From assembly GCF_016097555.1 (NCBI RefSeq), contig NC_054704.1, positions 75,476,118-75,540,117 of the forward strand: 64,000 nt of DNA, written 5' to 3'. Below the pieces are notes generated by a model. That model was not told the DNA's origin, searched no databases, and saw only the letters and a list, made by a program, of their open reading frames with translations. Position numbers and translations under genes: made by a program. Shown here one piece after another: positions 22,557-34,456 of this stretch; position 1 is the first letter of the stretch, and every line of letters begins with the position of its first letter. Source of the DNA: Gigantopelta aegis (lineage: Eukaryota; Mollusca; Gastropoda; Neomphalida; Peltospiridae).

Positions 22557-23742
22557 ACAGAAATGGAGTTTCACCATTTATCAAGCAGTGACCAATCAAC
22601 CAATGTGTTAATCCATTTTTAAAATATTAAGAATAAACACGCCTTTCATGAAAATAGTTAATTGAAAAAGAATGGGGAAAAAACGAAACTGTAACCTAAA
22701 TTAAACGTATGAACGATTAACCTACCTAAGGAAGGTCGGGGTGAACTTGTAATATGGCTGTAGAGCTATCTTAGTCTCAACGTCTATCTCGTCAGTAAAC
22801 GTATCATAAACTTCGCTCATTTGGTTATGAAAAACAGTGTTAACCTTGTCCATCTCAGACACAAAGTTCAGTGTCTCTTGTGTTAAGAAGGAACTGTCCC
22901 AGTGTGATATATTCAAAGTCTGCATCTTAGTGGCGACGAGAGACTTCAAGTTAAAAAAGAGCTGGTAGTGTTTTAGAAAACAAGCAATGCTCTCCTCAAA
23001 ATATTCGTTATCAAACAAAGCATCATAATATAACATGCTATTGTCTAAAATGTCTGCTACTAATATTAAGTCAATGTAACGTTCGTTATTTTCTCTAAGC
23101 AATGAACCAATCCTATTGTCAAAAATGTTGGACATTAAGAGATTTGATTCGATACATTCTTTGGCGTCGCTGAGTTCTTGCCATGCGGTGTTTGTTTCTT
23201 GTTCCTCTTTTATCTCGATCATCAAGTCATCCATCATGTTGTACTCTGCTGCAAAGTCTATCAAACCCACGACTTCAGCAAGAATCATGTCCATGGCAGT
23301 AGTATATCTTTGCCTGGTGGTACTGTAGTCAACTAGTGTGGCACCCAACTTCGACATATTGTCAGTAATGTCGGGGTTCAGTATGTTGAGCAGAGCCCAG
23401 GCGTGGACGTATCTGGCTCTGTTCACATCAGACAAGGACACCGGAGCCTCCAGCAGCGCCGACTCCTGTTTAAACTGGTTGGAGAACTTAACCAGCGACA
23501 GCGAGGTGGAGTAGACGACAGACTCACAGGGAGACGGACAGGCGCAATGAGTGATCTGACCAGTGAGGTAGAATAATTCTGAAATTTGTAAACGTGTCTT
23601 TATCAGGTATACAGTGCACATTACACACATTGAGAAACGTTAGTCTTGTCTTTATCTGGTACACAATGGAAATTGCACACATTATAACACAGTTCTGTTA
23701 TGTATACAGTGACACTGAATACTTACAGTGACACTGAATGCT

Positions 23743-24181
23743 TACAGGTAGTACTAAACCAAATAACTTCCGGCTGGGTCAAAGTTCGAGGTGCACCGAA
23801 CTTTTGACAGAGAAGTGAACACCACAAGTGATAAATATGAGTGTGTTGGTTGTAAAAAAAATAGTTTTATCTAGGCAAAAAAAATTATTTGATCTAGTAC
23901 CACTGTGTCAAGTAGCCTTGTGCTTGAAACATGTATGGAAGGAATACCTTTAAAAAAGTACTCGAATTTTGTGCAGAACTAGGGTAGTCATAGACGCTAG
24001 TCGTTATCTCAGAAATGAGCAGCTTGGCCCCCAATTCTTTTTCTGATTCACTTTAAGGGTGAGAGGTGGTAGTATTTATATCCGTGGCGTTTATGTCGAT
24101 TGATACACTGCAGGTAGGAGTTTTAGCCACATACCTTACTATTGTCGTCTATGGGATTTGATTTGGTAGTATACACCCTAC
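23743..24181 (+). repeat. Interspersed repeat G
   Basis: AGGTAGTACTAAACCAAATA to GGTAGTATACACCCT, closely matching 18937-19393 with short deletions. It lies in intron 7 of gene 2. Confidence 0.75.
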
Positions 24182-25149
24182 AGTAACAATGGAACACTAC
24201 ACCTCATTACATACAACGTACAAGATATCTCCAAACTACTACATCTTGCTAACTTGCTATGTCAGTCTTTGTTAGCGTAAAACCATGTTCTATTCCAACT
24301 TAATATAAATAAAGAATATTTACCTTCAGTAGGTGTAACACATTCTATGTTTCTCAGTAAAGTGCACTTGGATAGGTCAGCTCCTGTGAGGTAAAATGAA
24401 CATGTTTTATAATAACACTATTAGTGTTTCGGTGTTTATCTATCAGACAGGATGATCTAGAAATGTCCCATAACATAAACCGCTATGTAATATAAGTCAG
24501 TACTTGACAAAATTGCTGTAAATACATGTACAGTTGATTTTCCTATTGATTTGATAGGACAAACAAAAGAAACTTAATAAAACCCTTTGCTATTATTTCT
24601 GAAGTATTACCTACAATTCGGCTGCTTAGAAATCTGAAGTATAAGACAATTTAGACTTTGAAAATCATATGCATGTATCTGCACATACAAGGAGGACTGC
24701 CACTGTAGAATCCATTAATTATTTAATAGTCTTGGAGAGCCTATATGTTCTTCATTTATATCATTTGAACTACGGTAGTTTCGACGCAATTTGTACAGTG
24801 ACTGACAAGTCCTACCAGGCATATAGACGCTGACACAGCCACATTTCCTCCAGATGAATATGTCAGGCAGTTCAGGTGACATTTCTGATAGTTGTAAGGG
24901 ACGTCATCGGGGTAGTTGTCCAGTTCAGCAGTTCCACACAAGCCGTATGGTGGTGGAAGGTCGATGATCTAAAACATTGTTGTGAAAGATGTAGGCCTAC
25001 GGTAACTAATATACAATAATATTTTCAATTTATATATTCGGGTGTAGCTAATTTATAATACTAGTTACACTTGAAATACACACAAATAGATGTTTCCCAC
25101 GTATTTCGAACATGCATGATGCAAACGCCACAAAATGTATTAGGAAACA

Positions 25150-25460
25150 GAAATGAAATTTGTTTTGTTTAATGACACCACTAGAGCACCTTGATGTATT
25201 AATCATTGGCTATTGGTTTTCAAAATGTGATCATTGTGAGTTTGTCAGAGAACACTCGCTACATTTTTCTATTGGAGGTAAGTGATTTTTGTATGCACTT
25301 CCCACAGATAGGACAGCACATACCATGACCATTGATATACCAGTTGTAGGACAATGGTTGGAATGGAATAAAACTAATCAGAGAATGTATCCACCGAGAC
25401 GATTCGATCCTTCGACTCCAGCACATCAGGCGAGCACTCTATCGATTGAGCTAGATCTCG
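25150..25460 (-). mobile_element. SINE family B, diverged
   Basis: The 3' end TTTAATGACACCACTAGAGC and ATCATTGGCTATTGG lies at the left and a diverged tRNA-like head at the right. Its right end approaches the donor of gene 2 exon 5. Confidence 0.7.
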
Positions 25461-25948
25461 CTCCTCAGAAACAGCAGTTCTGCAAAAACGAAGGATAAAA
25501 TAATCCTACATACTTCTCTTTGCTGAAGACCAATAGATACATATTGACCGACACCAACTCCAATGCCCTGTTCCTTTGCCAAAGCATCGGTTTCGTTTTG
25601 ATCAGTGATAACCACAACTGCCCCGGCCTGTATCTGTGGATCTCGCATGTAGTCATACTGCTCAATGAAGAGGTCAAGGGTCAGGCCGCCATCTTTGTCT
25701 AAAATATTAAAACGCAGGTAATGTAGCATGTGAAAGGTAAATTTAGGTTACTGGCACGAGAAAACATTAGTATATGTAGTAATTACAATGAACACGTTAC
25801 ATTTAAAAGTCAAACTCGGTGCAGTATGAAGCGAGCGATTGCTCTAGGCTCTAGCTCGAGCACGCCCTCACAAAACGATTTGACATCATCACTTGTTGAT
25901 GTCACTAATGTATCTTATTAAAATATGTTTTTAATTAAACACTAGGAA

Positions 25949-26278
25949 GGAAGGAAATGTTTTATTTAACGACGCACTCACTCAACACATTCTATTAACG
26001 GTTATATGGCGTCAGACATATGGTTAATGACCACACAGATATATATAGAGAGGAAACCCACTGTCGCCACTTTATGGGCTACTGTTTTTGATTAGCAGCA
26101 AGGGATCTTTTATATGCACAATCCCACATACAGGATAGTACATACCACGGCCTTTGTTACACCAATCGTGGTGCACTGGCTGGAACGAGAAATAGCCCAA
26201 TGGGGCCACCGACCGGGATCGATCCTAAACCGACTGCGCATCAATCGAGCGCTTTACTACTGGGCTACGTCCCGCCCC
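25949..26278 (-). mobile_element. SINE family A, full length, 14-bp target duplication
   Basis: The copy is flanked by TTAAACACTAGGAA on both sides (25935-25948 and 26279-26292). It runs from the GAAGG-type tail through TTACGGTTATATGGCGTCAG to the tRNA-like head ending CTACGTCCCGCCCC. It is in intron 4 of gene 2. Confidence 0.9.
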
Positions 26279-27854
26279 TTAAACACTAGGAACAAATGTT
26301 GTTTAAACAATAAGATGATAGTATTGTTGTCCAAGTTAACAGTGTGTGATCCTAACTACGAACATGATTATCTAAGTAATGCTTGGCATGAACCTTTTTA
26401 ATGCCGACTTAACCATCGAGTCACCATACATTTGAGAAAATGCGTCACAACACACTAGGTGATGCAACAATCTTGATGGCGTTATCCATAAGTTCGATAA
26501 AGACACCCCAGAGTATTTCAAACAAAACTTACTTCCATTGTCTACAATTCTGTCGTCTGGTGTGATATTGAACTGGTACCAAATTCCCATGTTAGTGAAG
26601 ACCTCAGTGAAATTTTCTGGACCGCACGGCATACCTTTCCACATACACCTAAACAAAATAGCAAACCACGCGGTAATGAAATATCTGTCAACTGATCATT
26701 TATTGATATACTCAAGGAAAGGAGTTCATCATCATATATTGCACACGAGTAACAAATTTCAACATTTTACACACGTATCGGTTGGATTGAGAAGATGTTA
26801 TACTAACAATGCGTTCAAGCAATTTGAGGACATTTGTGAAGACAGGAATATTAACAGTAGAACAAAATAAATCAAACGCAGCGGCAGTAAATGTCCAGCG
26901 ATTGTTTTAAAGACATATTATCACAGGCCACTGACCTATTTTATGGTCTAACAAAGTATTACCTGAACAAAAATAATTCGATTTGTCCCTAAATGTACTT
27001 TATTCAACCATCTTCATAAGCACCACACTCCATTTATTCATGATATTTTGTAACAATAATTGAATTATGGCAATGGTCCATAATTCAAAAACTATCCATT
27101 TTTAGAAATATAAGGTCCTTAAATCCGTGACAGTATGCCTTTAATTAAGCCGTCCCATCATTCTAAATAAATGTGTGTTTTTTGTAAAAAAAAAAATATT
27201 TTGGTTCGACATAAGAAGAAAAGTAAAAGTCTTTTGGAAATAACAAAAATAAAACTATTGTTGTGTACAATGTACAATTTACAAATCAATCGGCTCAGAA
27301 ATAAATAACTTGTAGTACATTCCATAGTATGAAAATAAGGCGTTCCCTGTGAGACAGACTATAGATTAAAGGTACTTGGTCGTCTCTAAGCACTGCGTGG
27401 TATTTATTTCTAAAATTCAGTTCCTTACTTGAAGTTGTAACTTTTCACATCTAATTAAATGAATTTTATTTGTGGAACTCCATACACCTAAATATTTAAA
27501 ATCGTATCTGAAGAAGAGTATACTTGTACTCATGATCAGTTGTTTTAGTGTTATGAATTTTAATTTACCCAATTCAATAGCATATGTTTCTAAAACGTAC
27601 TTACAAAACCCCAGTATCATCAACATTATAATACCGGTACGATTAATTAATACGTCTTGCAAGTGAAACATTTTGTCAAATGGTTTACGTTATTTATACT
27701 TGAATGGGGCTGAGTTTGTGTGATGGACGCGTCGCCTGTATTTAAGAGTTGCTCCGCACATAGTAAAACAGCCTCTAAATCGTTATGGAGATTTTGCTTC
27801 GCTCTTTTTATGAAGATGACATGTTTAGCATGACAATTGTGAACATTGAGTGTG

Positions 27855-27880
27855 CACACACACACACACACACACACACA
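27855..27880. repeat. (CA)n microsatellite
   Basis: About 13 CA units, some 20 bp from the donor of gene 2 exon 3. Confidence 0.95.
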
Positions 27881-28924
27881 TGCGAGGATTAAATAGTATA
27901 CCTTTGAATAAGCGTAGTTTTCTGATGCGAGACCGTCCTGTGGAACTTTGTGATGTTGATGTCAGACAGGATGATGTCGTACTTGCTGATGTTGTAGTGT
28001 CTCAGTGCCCTGTTGTCGATTTCGTCCCACAAACTAAACAAATAGCGGTCCACAGCTTCATACACAGTTGGGGACATCCGCGGTCTGTTCATCTCGTCAA
28101 ACACTTTACTGGACCTGGTGGAGTCAAATCAGAATATTATATTATTTACTAGACTTAGCCTAGTACAGTTTAGTCATATTTACAATGTTTACTAGACTTG
28201 GTGGAGTCAACATATTACAATATTTACTTGATCTGGTGGAGTCATATCAGCATATTACATTGCTTACTGGACCTCTTTACATATGTGTTTAATGTTTACT
28301 CTATACTAAATATGCCAATGTGTTTCAAGAAAATTAAATGGACAAGGTGCACATATTATTTATGGAATTGAACTTAATATTTTACATGGAAAACGACTTA
28401 TAGAAAAAAAGGACAAGAAACAATCATCATGCATTGTTATACTAAGTTATTGAACAGATATATTGCCCAAATCTCGCAATGCCAAAATCACTTTTAAGTA
28501 TATACAAGTCTTACCTGAATGTGTTTTGATTACATATCGTGACTTTCGGGAAGATCAGTTTGTCCTTGAACTTCATTTCTGTTGTGATGGCTGAAGGTCG
28601 AGACAGGAAGTAAGCGACACGGCCGTGGATGTTCCAGATCATCCACGCAGTTGCCAGAAGAATGACCAGAAGCCAGACGAACATGGAGGACAAACAATGG
28701 GGTTTTATGTCAAATGTTTCCAGAGTCTTTATCTGTATCTCTGTCTGTCAGTCTATCAGTCTATCGGTCGATCCATCCGTATATCTGTCTAGTCATCAGC
28801 TCGTCCTGTTTTAGTCAATGCTGATCTGGTTTGATTAAAGGAGGATGTGGAACCAATAGAAAGGAATAGGTAACCATTATATAGTTGAAGATACTCTGAA
28901 TCTAGTATTCGTCTTTTAACCATA

Positions 28925-29135
28925 AACTTTCATAACAGATTTTAAAGACTTTTCGGCAACTGTTAACTTGTGTTTTTAAATAACATATTAGTGGTTGTAT
29001 ATAAACCTTTTGCTGATCATCTTAGTGTTTGCACTAGGACAAAGTTCATTTTATTTCCTAACATATTTTTCGTAAGGTATTGAATATACAGACACTGATA
29101 TTCTAAACAAGAAAATATATTTAATATGAAATTAA
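28925..29135. mobile_element. Degenerate copy of the TTAA-flanked palindromic MITE
   Basis: TTGAATATACAGACACTGAT and TTCTAAACAAGAAAATATAT match the interior of the elements at 30444-30805 and 30991-31334. The copy ends about 20 bp from the donor of the ruined first exon of gene 2, so its insertion may have helped disable that exon. Confidence 0.7.
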
Positions 29136-29925
29136 ATGACACGGCTAACCAACCTTCGAATTTTGGAAATATCCCGTCTTAAGACATATTTTAAAGCAGA
29201 GATTCCAACGAATTAATGATACATACAAATTAATTATGAAAGAAAACTAACTGAACCGCCAACACGATTTGCAAACAATAATTAGAAAAAAATATACAGA
29301 GATAAAAAGATACAAAAATACACACATATGGACGGATTTATGTTGTGTTGACACACCCAATGTACAAACAGCACTAATATGAATCAATATGCTAACACTT
29401 GGTCCCAACACCAATTCATCTCACAGTTACGTTTTATTTATATCACTTGTTTCGAAATATACACATTAGAAGATATCTTTTGAGCTGATTAATTAACTTT
29501 TGAATTTTTATAGTAATATTGATCATTTTTGTTTGACACCAAGTGGTCAATGATTTTTTTATATATATTTATTATTTTCAGTAGGAAATGATTTTACATA
29601 CCATGTGTGTGTGTGTGTGTGTGTTTTTGTGTACGACTTTTTTTTATTGATGACCTTGACAATACAGTCAATACAACCAATACAATCAATGCCCACAACG
29701 TCATATCCCCATCCTTGAGATAAAAAATTATTCCTGAAAAGAAAAAACACTTTAATATTACTAAGCACCACCTAGTTTTGATTGTGTTGCTTATAGTTTG
29801 CGAGTAATTGTGGCATTTTGTGGATACAAATGACTGAAATTAATGTTCTGTACATACAGAGGCTATTCAAAAAGGTTTATAGAAAGTGACACTGTAGTTA
29901 CATAAGTATTTAATGTATTCTAAAC

Positions 29926-30172
29926 ATCGGTGGTGTCGTGGTTAAGCCATCGGACATAAGGCTGGTAGGTACTGGGTTCGCAGCCCGGTACCGGCTCACA
30001 TACAGAGCGAGTTTTAATGACTCTGTGGGTAGTGTAAGACCACTACACCCTCTTCTCTCTCACTAACCACTAACCCACTGTTCTGGACAGACAGCCCAGA
30101 TAGCTGAGGTATGTGCCCATGACAGCGTGCTTGAACCTTAATTGGATATAAGCACGAAAAATAAAAAGAACG
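29926..30172 (+). mobile_element. SINE family C, full length
   Basis: GGTGGTGTCGTGGTTAAGCC, box B GGGTTCGCAGCCC, the middle block GAGCGAGTTTTAATGACTCT and the end CTTAATTGGATATAAGCACG are all present. This is the cleanest copy of the family here. Confidence 0.9.
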
Positions 30173-30443
30173 AAAGAAAATGTACTGTAGAGATAAAGAG
30201 AGAAATCGTAAATATGCATAAAAATGTATCGTAATTAACTATGAAACTGAAACCACGCTGATGTGCTTCTCATAAGTTATTTATTCATGCCATCTCGGTA
30301 AATACAGCGTAAATATAGAATATGTTAAACAAAATCTCAATAGAAGGTATAAGCCCCTTCGGTACGATTTTTTTTTTTTTTTTTTTTGGGGGGGGGGGGT
30401 GTAGGTGGGGGGCTGCAATATAATTCAGGCAGTGTCTATTTAA

Positions 30444-30805
30444 AGGGACATTCCTGAATTTGCTGCAATTTTAAAGATGTTATCGACTAACAGACTTTTT
30501 AACGATTGTAATTACATATCAAATATATTTTTCTGCATAAAATGTTAGTGGCTGTATATTAAATGTTCTAATATTTGTACTTGGTTAAATTTCATTTTAT
30601 TTCCTAAAAAAATAATTTTCGTACGATTATTTGAAGACAAAATCCAGTTTGGGCTTCTTACAGATATTAAGACGACCAGAAACACATTGAATATACAGAT
30701 ACTGATATTCTAAACAAGAAAATATATTTAATATGTAAGTTTAATCGTAGAAATATTTTATTAGTCAGAAACATCTTACAATGCAGCAAACTCAGGAATG
30801 TCTCT
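30444..30805. mobile_element. TTAA-flanked palindromic MITE, copy 1
   Basis: A 362-bp palindrome-like element with ends AGGGACATTCCTGAATTTGC and, read inward from the right, AGAGACATTCCTGAGTTTGC. TTAA lies on each side (30440-30443 and 30806-30809). A TTAA target duplication is typical of piggyBac-like transposons. No coding capacity. Confidence 0.75.
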
Positions 30806-30990
30806 TTAATTATCATGAGTATATTATCTTTTATGTGATATTACTGAAATTGGAGATGAATTAATTATTGTTTTGTATGTAGTTTTTGTTTAAATCTCGG
30901 ATACAGTTTAATTGTATCGATATTACTATATACGACCTAATACCGATACGTTCAGCTAATTCATAAGCAGTAAAATAGAAAGTTCATTAA

Positions 30991-31334
30991 AGGGACATTC
31001 CTGAGTTTGCTGCATTGTAAGATGTTTCCAAAAAAATTAAATATTTCTACAATTAAAGTTACATATTAAATATATTTTCTTGTTTAGAATATCAGTGTCT
31101 GTATTTTTAATGTGTTTCTGGTCGTCTTAATATTTGTAAGAAGCCCAAAATATTATTTAAGAAATTAAATTTAATTTAACCCAGTACAAAGAGTTGAACG
31201 ATCAGAAACACATTTAATATACAGCCACTAATATTTTATGCAGAAAAATATATTTGATATGTAATTATAATCGTTACAAAGTCTCTGTTAGTCGATAGCA
31301 TCTTAAAAATTGCAGAAAACTCAGGAATGTCCCT
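30991..31334. mobile_element. TTAA-flanked palindromic MITE, copy 2
   Basis: A 344-bp relative of copy 1, inverted with respect to it and 180 bp away. Both ends read AGGGACATTCCTGAG inward and are flanked by TTAA. Confidence 0.75.
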
Positions 31335-31412
31335 TTAAACCAAAAAAAAGGAATTAGAAATATTTATTTTAAAAAACATTCAAACGAACATGGCTTATGT
31401 ATATAACTGTCC

Positions 31413-31521
31413 AGGGTCCGGTTTTATGGAACGATCTTAGCGCTAAAATCACATTAAGTGCATTTAATAGTTATATGCTTAATGGGAAGTTAGCACTAAG
31501 ATAGCTTCGTAAAATGGGGCC
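31413..31521. mobile_element. Diverged foldback MITE related to 3314-3421
   Basis: GGAACGATCTTAGCGCTAAA near the left and AGCACTAAGATAGCTTCGTA near the right are inverted and match the 3314 element. Confidence 0.6.
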
Positions 31522-32005
31522 TTGGGCTGTGTTTGAGTGTGTTACATTATCACAGGCCAGAGCTGAGTTGTTGCGTTGTTCTAATGCACGTCACAGGCCA
31601 GAGCTTCTATTTGAGGTGTTGCGTTGTTCTAAAGTATATAACTGGCCAGAACTGTGTTTGAGGTGTTGCATTGTTCTAATGCATATCACAAGTTAGATCT
31701 GTATTTAATAGTGTTACATTTGTTCTAATGTATATAAGTGAACAGAGCTGTGATTAAAGGTGTTGCATTCCCCTAATGCATATCACAGGCCAGAGCTGTG
31801 TTTGTGGGTGTTGAATTGTTCAAATGTATATAACTGACCAGAGCTGTGTTTGAGGTGTTGCATTTCTCTAATCTATTCTATTATAGCTGGCCAGAGCTGT
31901 GTTTGACGGTGTTGAATTGTAATGTATATCACTTGCCAGTGCTGTATTTGATGGTCTTGCATTGTTCTAACGTATATAACTGGTCAGAGCTGTATTTGAG
32001 AGTTT
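31522..32005. repeat. Minisatellite, units about 55-60 bp
   Basis: Roughly eight to nine units with the phrase GGCCAGAGCTGTGTTTGAGG followed by TGTTGCATTGTTCTAATG and TATATAACT or CATATCACA. The Cys/Leu-rich frames across it are repeat translations. Confidence 0.8.
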
Positions 32006-33099
32006 ACGCTACGTTCAGTATCTTTTTTCTCAGTATCTGTACATGTTTGGAGAGTTAAATGTTTCTGACGTCTTGGTGTTGACGGAATGACTTCATGAGC
32101 GAATCCAAGCCAAATTATTTTATATTCTTACATTTAATTAAGATCCAGACAGGGATACAACCTTTGAAAATGCCAGAGACCAGGGCAAATGACAGGATAT
32201 AACTATGAATTTGCAACTTATAATCTAGAAGGAAAATAAATTTATTCTTCAAAGACCGGAGAAATTTAGAAACCAAGCAATATAATTTGACTGCACAGTT
32301 GATTGTGATTTGAGCAATTTGGACGGATTACCAAAAAACGAATATCAAAATATTTAAGAAAAAAATAATTGTAATAATTTGTTTTTGGGATGGATGTTTG
32401 AAGGGTTTAAAGTCCGATAGTCCAAAATTACTGGAGAAGAGTTTCGGAAATGCGGCAGATCTTGTTTTGCCTACGGTGTTATTATCATGGGCAGCGTTTT
32501 AAGAGTCGTTGGCTTCTCTTTGGTGTTGGTTGTCTGTCTAGATCATGACACAACATCGAAATTTCGTATGCAATAACTCATGTTGTGGTTTTCTCTAATG
32601 GTGTTGGTAGAACCGGGTGGTGACATTTTTCGTCTTTTGGGCCACCAGTTCTAGACAATATGACCGTTGGAGCAGACAGTAGGTTGTGAAGACGAAACAA
32701 ACGGGAGCTGAGACACAGCAGACTGTCCATCTCCTGGCTTGAAGGGACAACAAGCTCCAGAGTCACAGAAGATACTTCTGCCAGCAGTGGAGCCGCAGGT
32801 TTTTGGGCCCCGTTCTCATACCACACTTTGCTTCTCAGGACATGGTGGGGAAAGCAACACTGATTCGACCTCTGGTGGGAGTGAAGCTACCAGTTTTGGT
32901 CCCCCACCACGTGCCACCCTTGACGATGTCTGTTCCTATACCTTCCTTTCTTCTGCATCTAAGGCTGCAACCTAAAACCTAGGTTGACCGTAGCCAGTTT
33001 TGATCACACGGTATTTGAAAACGTCTCCAAATGTGTGCATCAACTTCTCCAAATGTGCGCCCAGACCTGAGGGGAAATTTAGGAAAGCAACGTTCACTC

Positions 33100-33620
33100 A
33101 GAGAAACCTGTGTGTTTTCCTCGTCCTACCTGGTTAAGATGTAGGAAAGTGTTACAATATCTGTGCATTAATGTTTGATGACCTCTGTGCCATCTGATTA
33201 AGATGTAAGTATGTCTGACGATCTTTGTGTTACTCGATTAAGATGTAAGAATATTCTGACGATCTGTGTGCTACCTGATTACGATTTGAGAATATTTGAT
33301 AATCTATGTGCAACGTGATTAAGATGTAGAATTGTTTGACGATCTCTGTGCTACCTGGTTAAGATGCAAGAATGTTTGACAATATTTGTGTCATCTTATT
33401 AAAATGTAGGTATGTTGTTAGATCTCTGTGCCACCCAATTAAGACGTAGGGATGTTTGACGAACTATATGCTATCTGGTTAAGATGTTTTTTCTGCTTCT
33501 GTGCTAAATAGTTAAGATGTACGAATGCTTGATGCTAGCTGGTTAAGAAAAAGGAATGTTTTTGCTTCTGTGTTAAATAGTTAAGACGACCACTGTTTGA
33601 TGACCACTGTGTTATCTGGT
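33100..33620. repeat. Minisatellite, units about 45-50 bp
   Basis: About eleven diverged units with the core TTAAGATGTAGGAATGTTTG and ACGATCTCTGTGCTACCTG. Confidence 0.75.
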
Positions 33621-34349
33621 TCAGATGTAGGAAAGGTACTTAAAAACCATCGAAAGCCCATTTGCAGCGCATGTGTTTGCACAGTTTATCAGCACCATGA
33701 TGCAGCCAATCAAATGTCTAAATTGATCTACATATATAGCCTATCATACCACAAACCTCACAGTGTTCTATGCAACGAATGTTTAAGAAATATGTGTACG
33801 CCTTGTATTGACCAACATTCGAGTTAGCATATAACATTTTGTGATGCATACTCTATAAATGTACACACGAACCACTGATCACCAAAATGTATTGGCCTTT
33901 CAATCCATACATACATTGTGGTCGTCTTTGATGTTATGTCACGAGGAAATCACATAAATAGCATAAATATGCTTAATTAGGCACGCTTAATGAACATAGA
34001 CATTATTAGCTTTAAAATTCAATATAAACATTATCTTGCACATCTCCCATCTTTCAATAAATACTGGCTCAAACAACACCAGTCATATGGCATCACTAAG
34101 CATAATGAATATATTCTACAACTTATATATATTTGCATATATGACATGTACGTTTGTCACTTGGTGTCACTCCTTGGGAGTGGCAGTGATCCTGTAGACG
34201 AGACTCAGAGACTGAGAGACTATTTTAACAAATACCCATTAGACCCTGCATTGTACAGAGATATGGCCCTGACCATGTATTACGGTTTAGTCATTCAGAT
34301 CTGATAAACAGACATTGACAAAGTAAATATAGTAGTGACAACATTAAAC

Positions 34350-34355
34350 TTTATT
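34350..34355 (-). terminator. Candidate poly(A) signal of gene 3
   Basis: AATAAA on the minus strand about 105 nt beyond the gene 3 stop codon (shifted frame). Confidence 0.35.
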
Positions 34356-34456
34356 CAAAGACCATTGTATTATTTTACAAACATCAGAGATCTGCACAGA
34401 AATGACCAATGTCCGCTAGAAGCAACATGATTAGACTGTCCATGCATCAATTCCTG

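Larger units (their letters stand above)
19916..29213 (-). pseudogene. DEG/ENaC channel paralogue 2, probably a pseudogene
   Basis: Exon homologues from the 5' end: first-exon remnant 29154-29212, then 28515-28684, 27902-28114, 26533-26648, 25514-25698, 24816-24968, 24324-24383, 22726-23578, 22181-22272, 21110-21218, and two alternative last exons 20373-20407 and 19916-19965. The first exon has a stop where the start should be. Exon 2 has lost its acceptor AG, but the change makes an in-frame ATG (28684). Exon 4 reads NMGIWYQFN, so the Cys that should pair with C51 of TICNQN is Trp. Exon 6 is 153 nt instead of 154, and the shifted frame reaches a stop in exon 7. The TM2 exon lacks its acceptor. 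The 853-nt exon 8 is fully open (ELFYLTGQITHCACPSPC...), so decay may be recent. Any product would be a truncated ectodomain fragment. Confidence 0.85.
29214..34456. other. Intergenic region between genes 2 and 3
   Basis: I recognise no gene. It holds a family C SINE, two palindromic MITEs in opposite orientation, a foldback MITE and two minisatellites (listed separately). The stretch 32560-33000 is richer in G and C and has 78-82-codon frames on both strands without known motifs. Stretches 29214-29925, 32010-33090 and 33620-34340 contain nothing else I can name. Confidence 0.55.

Noticed and set aside
32578-32975. Overlapping 78-82-codon frames on both strands in a GC-richer patch
   Set aside because: Neither strand shows a known motif or splice context. 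Noted only as a compositional anomaly.
33597-33827. Cysteine-rich 76-codon plus-strand frame resembling a small zinc finger
   Set aside because: It overlaps the end of a minisatellite, its Cys spacing fits no family I can name, and it lacks splice or neighbour support.
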